Position numbers and translations under genes: made by a program. Below, piece after piece: positions 63,950-64,000 of a stretch of DNA of 64,000 bases (its first letter is position 1; every line of letters starts with the position of its first letter). Location: positions 2,380,001 to 2,444,000 of the forward strand of contig NZ_CP036295.1 in the NCBI RefSeq assembly GCF_004801255.1. Direction: 5' to 3'. The DNA comes from Desulfovibrio desulfuricans (GTDB taxonomy: Bacteria > Desulfobacterota > Desulfovibrionia > Desulfovibrionales > Desulfovibrionaceae). The notes below the pieces were generated by a model. It ran no database searches, was not told the origin of the DNA, and saw only the letters and a program-made list of their open reading frames with translations.

Positions 63950-64000
63950 TATTTTTTCTCCAGCGTCTTGGGCGAAGCGGGAGCGCCGAGACCGGGCAGG
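63949..64000 (-). CDS. hflK: 3' end of hflK, truncated by window
   Basis: The last 16 codons of an upstream gene (LPGLGAPASPKTLEKK, then TAA) run into the hflC start with a one-base overlap. Position directly before hflC makes HflK the expected identity. The visible residues alone are too few to prove it. Confidence 0.6.
   Translation of the reverse strand, partial: LPGLGAPASPKTLEKK

Noticed and set aside
1..64000. CRISPR arrays, rRNA or tRNA genes
   Set aside because: No regularly spaced repeats of CRISPR type and no cloverleaf with a CCA-like end or rRNA-like conserved stretch were noticed in the gene-free intervals. A tRNAscan or Infernal run would be decisive.

Overview
The window looks like chromosomal DNA of a high-GC, anaerobic, Gram-negative sulfate-reducer of the Desulfovibrio type. 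This is inferred from gene content: the futalosine menaquinone route, a Wolinella-type frdCAB fumarate reductase beside a two-subunit class I fumarase, a CbiK cobaltochelatase, an AprAB-family oxidoreductase, and an LPS sugar locus. Gene density is high. I saw no rRNA, tRNA, CRISPR array, insertion sequence or prophage block.

Layout. 1-5.6 kb: the 3' part of a Zn/Cd/Pb P-type ATPase, then a minus-strand run moaA-ruvA-ruvB-ACT protein, a small exported protein and a hypothetical. 6-10.8 kb: miaB overlapping a DUF151 nuclease, a zinc-ribbon protein, and a protein with a degenerate receiver domain. 11-16.7 kb: a MATE pump, then mqnD divergent from mqnE-mqnC and mqnA, which make menaquinone. 17-21.5 kb: a DASS anion transporter, a compact AprA/AprB-like pair with reversed gene order, and a Crp-type regulator. 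This is the most unusual module in the window. 21.7-27 kb: cbiK with a thioredoxin-fold lipoprotein that lost its CxxC, rfbD, a DUF3179 protein, an HD protein, and a methyltransferase-like remnant carrying a 12-bp tandem repeat. 27-35.6 kb: dnaE, a metallophosphoesterase, a DUF1848 protein, a 55-residue membrane protein overlapping queD, a WcbI-like protein and an iron-sulfur flavoprotein.

35.6-41.3 kb: an 860-bp gene-free stretch whose centre is very AT-rich, followed by both fumarase subunits and frdCAB. Together these convert malate to fumarate to succinate with menaquinol as electron donor, so they depend functionally on the mqn genes. 41.7-50 kb: signalling genes (a dCache-GGDEF protein and a 1344-residue BvgS-like hybrid kinase) around a LysR regulator divergent from a CidA/LrgB pair. 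50.3-60.7 kb: an envelope sugar locus with hldD (heptose), rfbC-rfbA-rfbB (dTDP-rhamnose), a UDP-HexNAc dehydrogenase, and fcl-gmd-manC-manB (GDP-fucose). The missing rhamnose reductase rfbD lies about 28 kb away at 23.6 kb. 61-64 kb: an MltB-type lytic transglycosylase, an S24-type regulator lacking its catalytic Ser, hflC, and the last codons of hflK.

Start codons were chosen by ribosome-binding sites and family length. Several starts lie well inside the longest possible reading frame.
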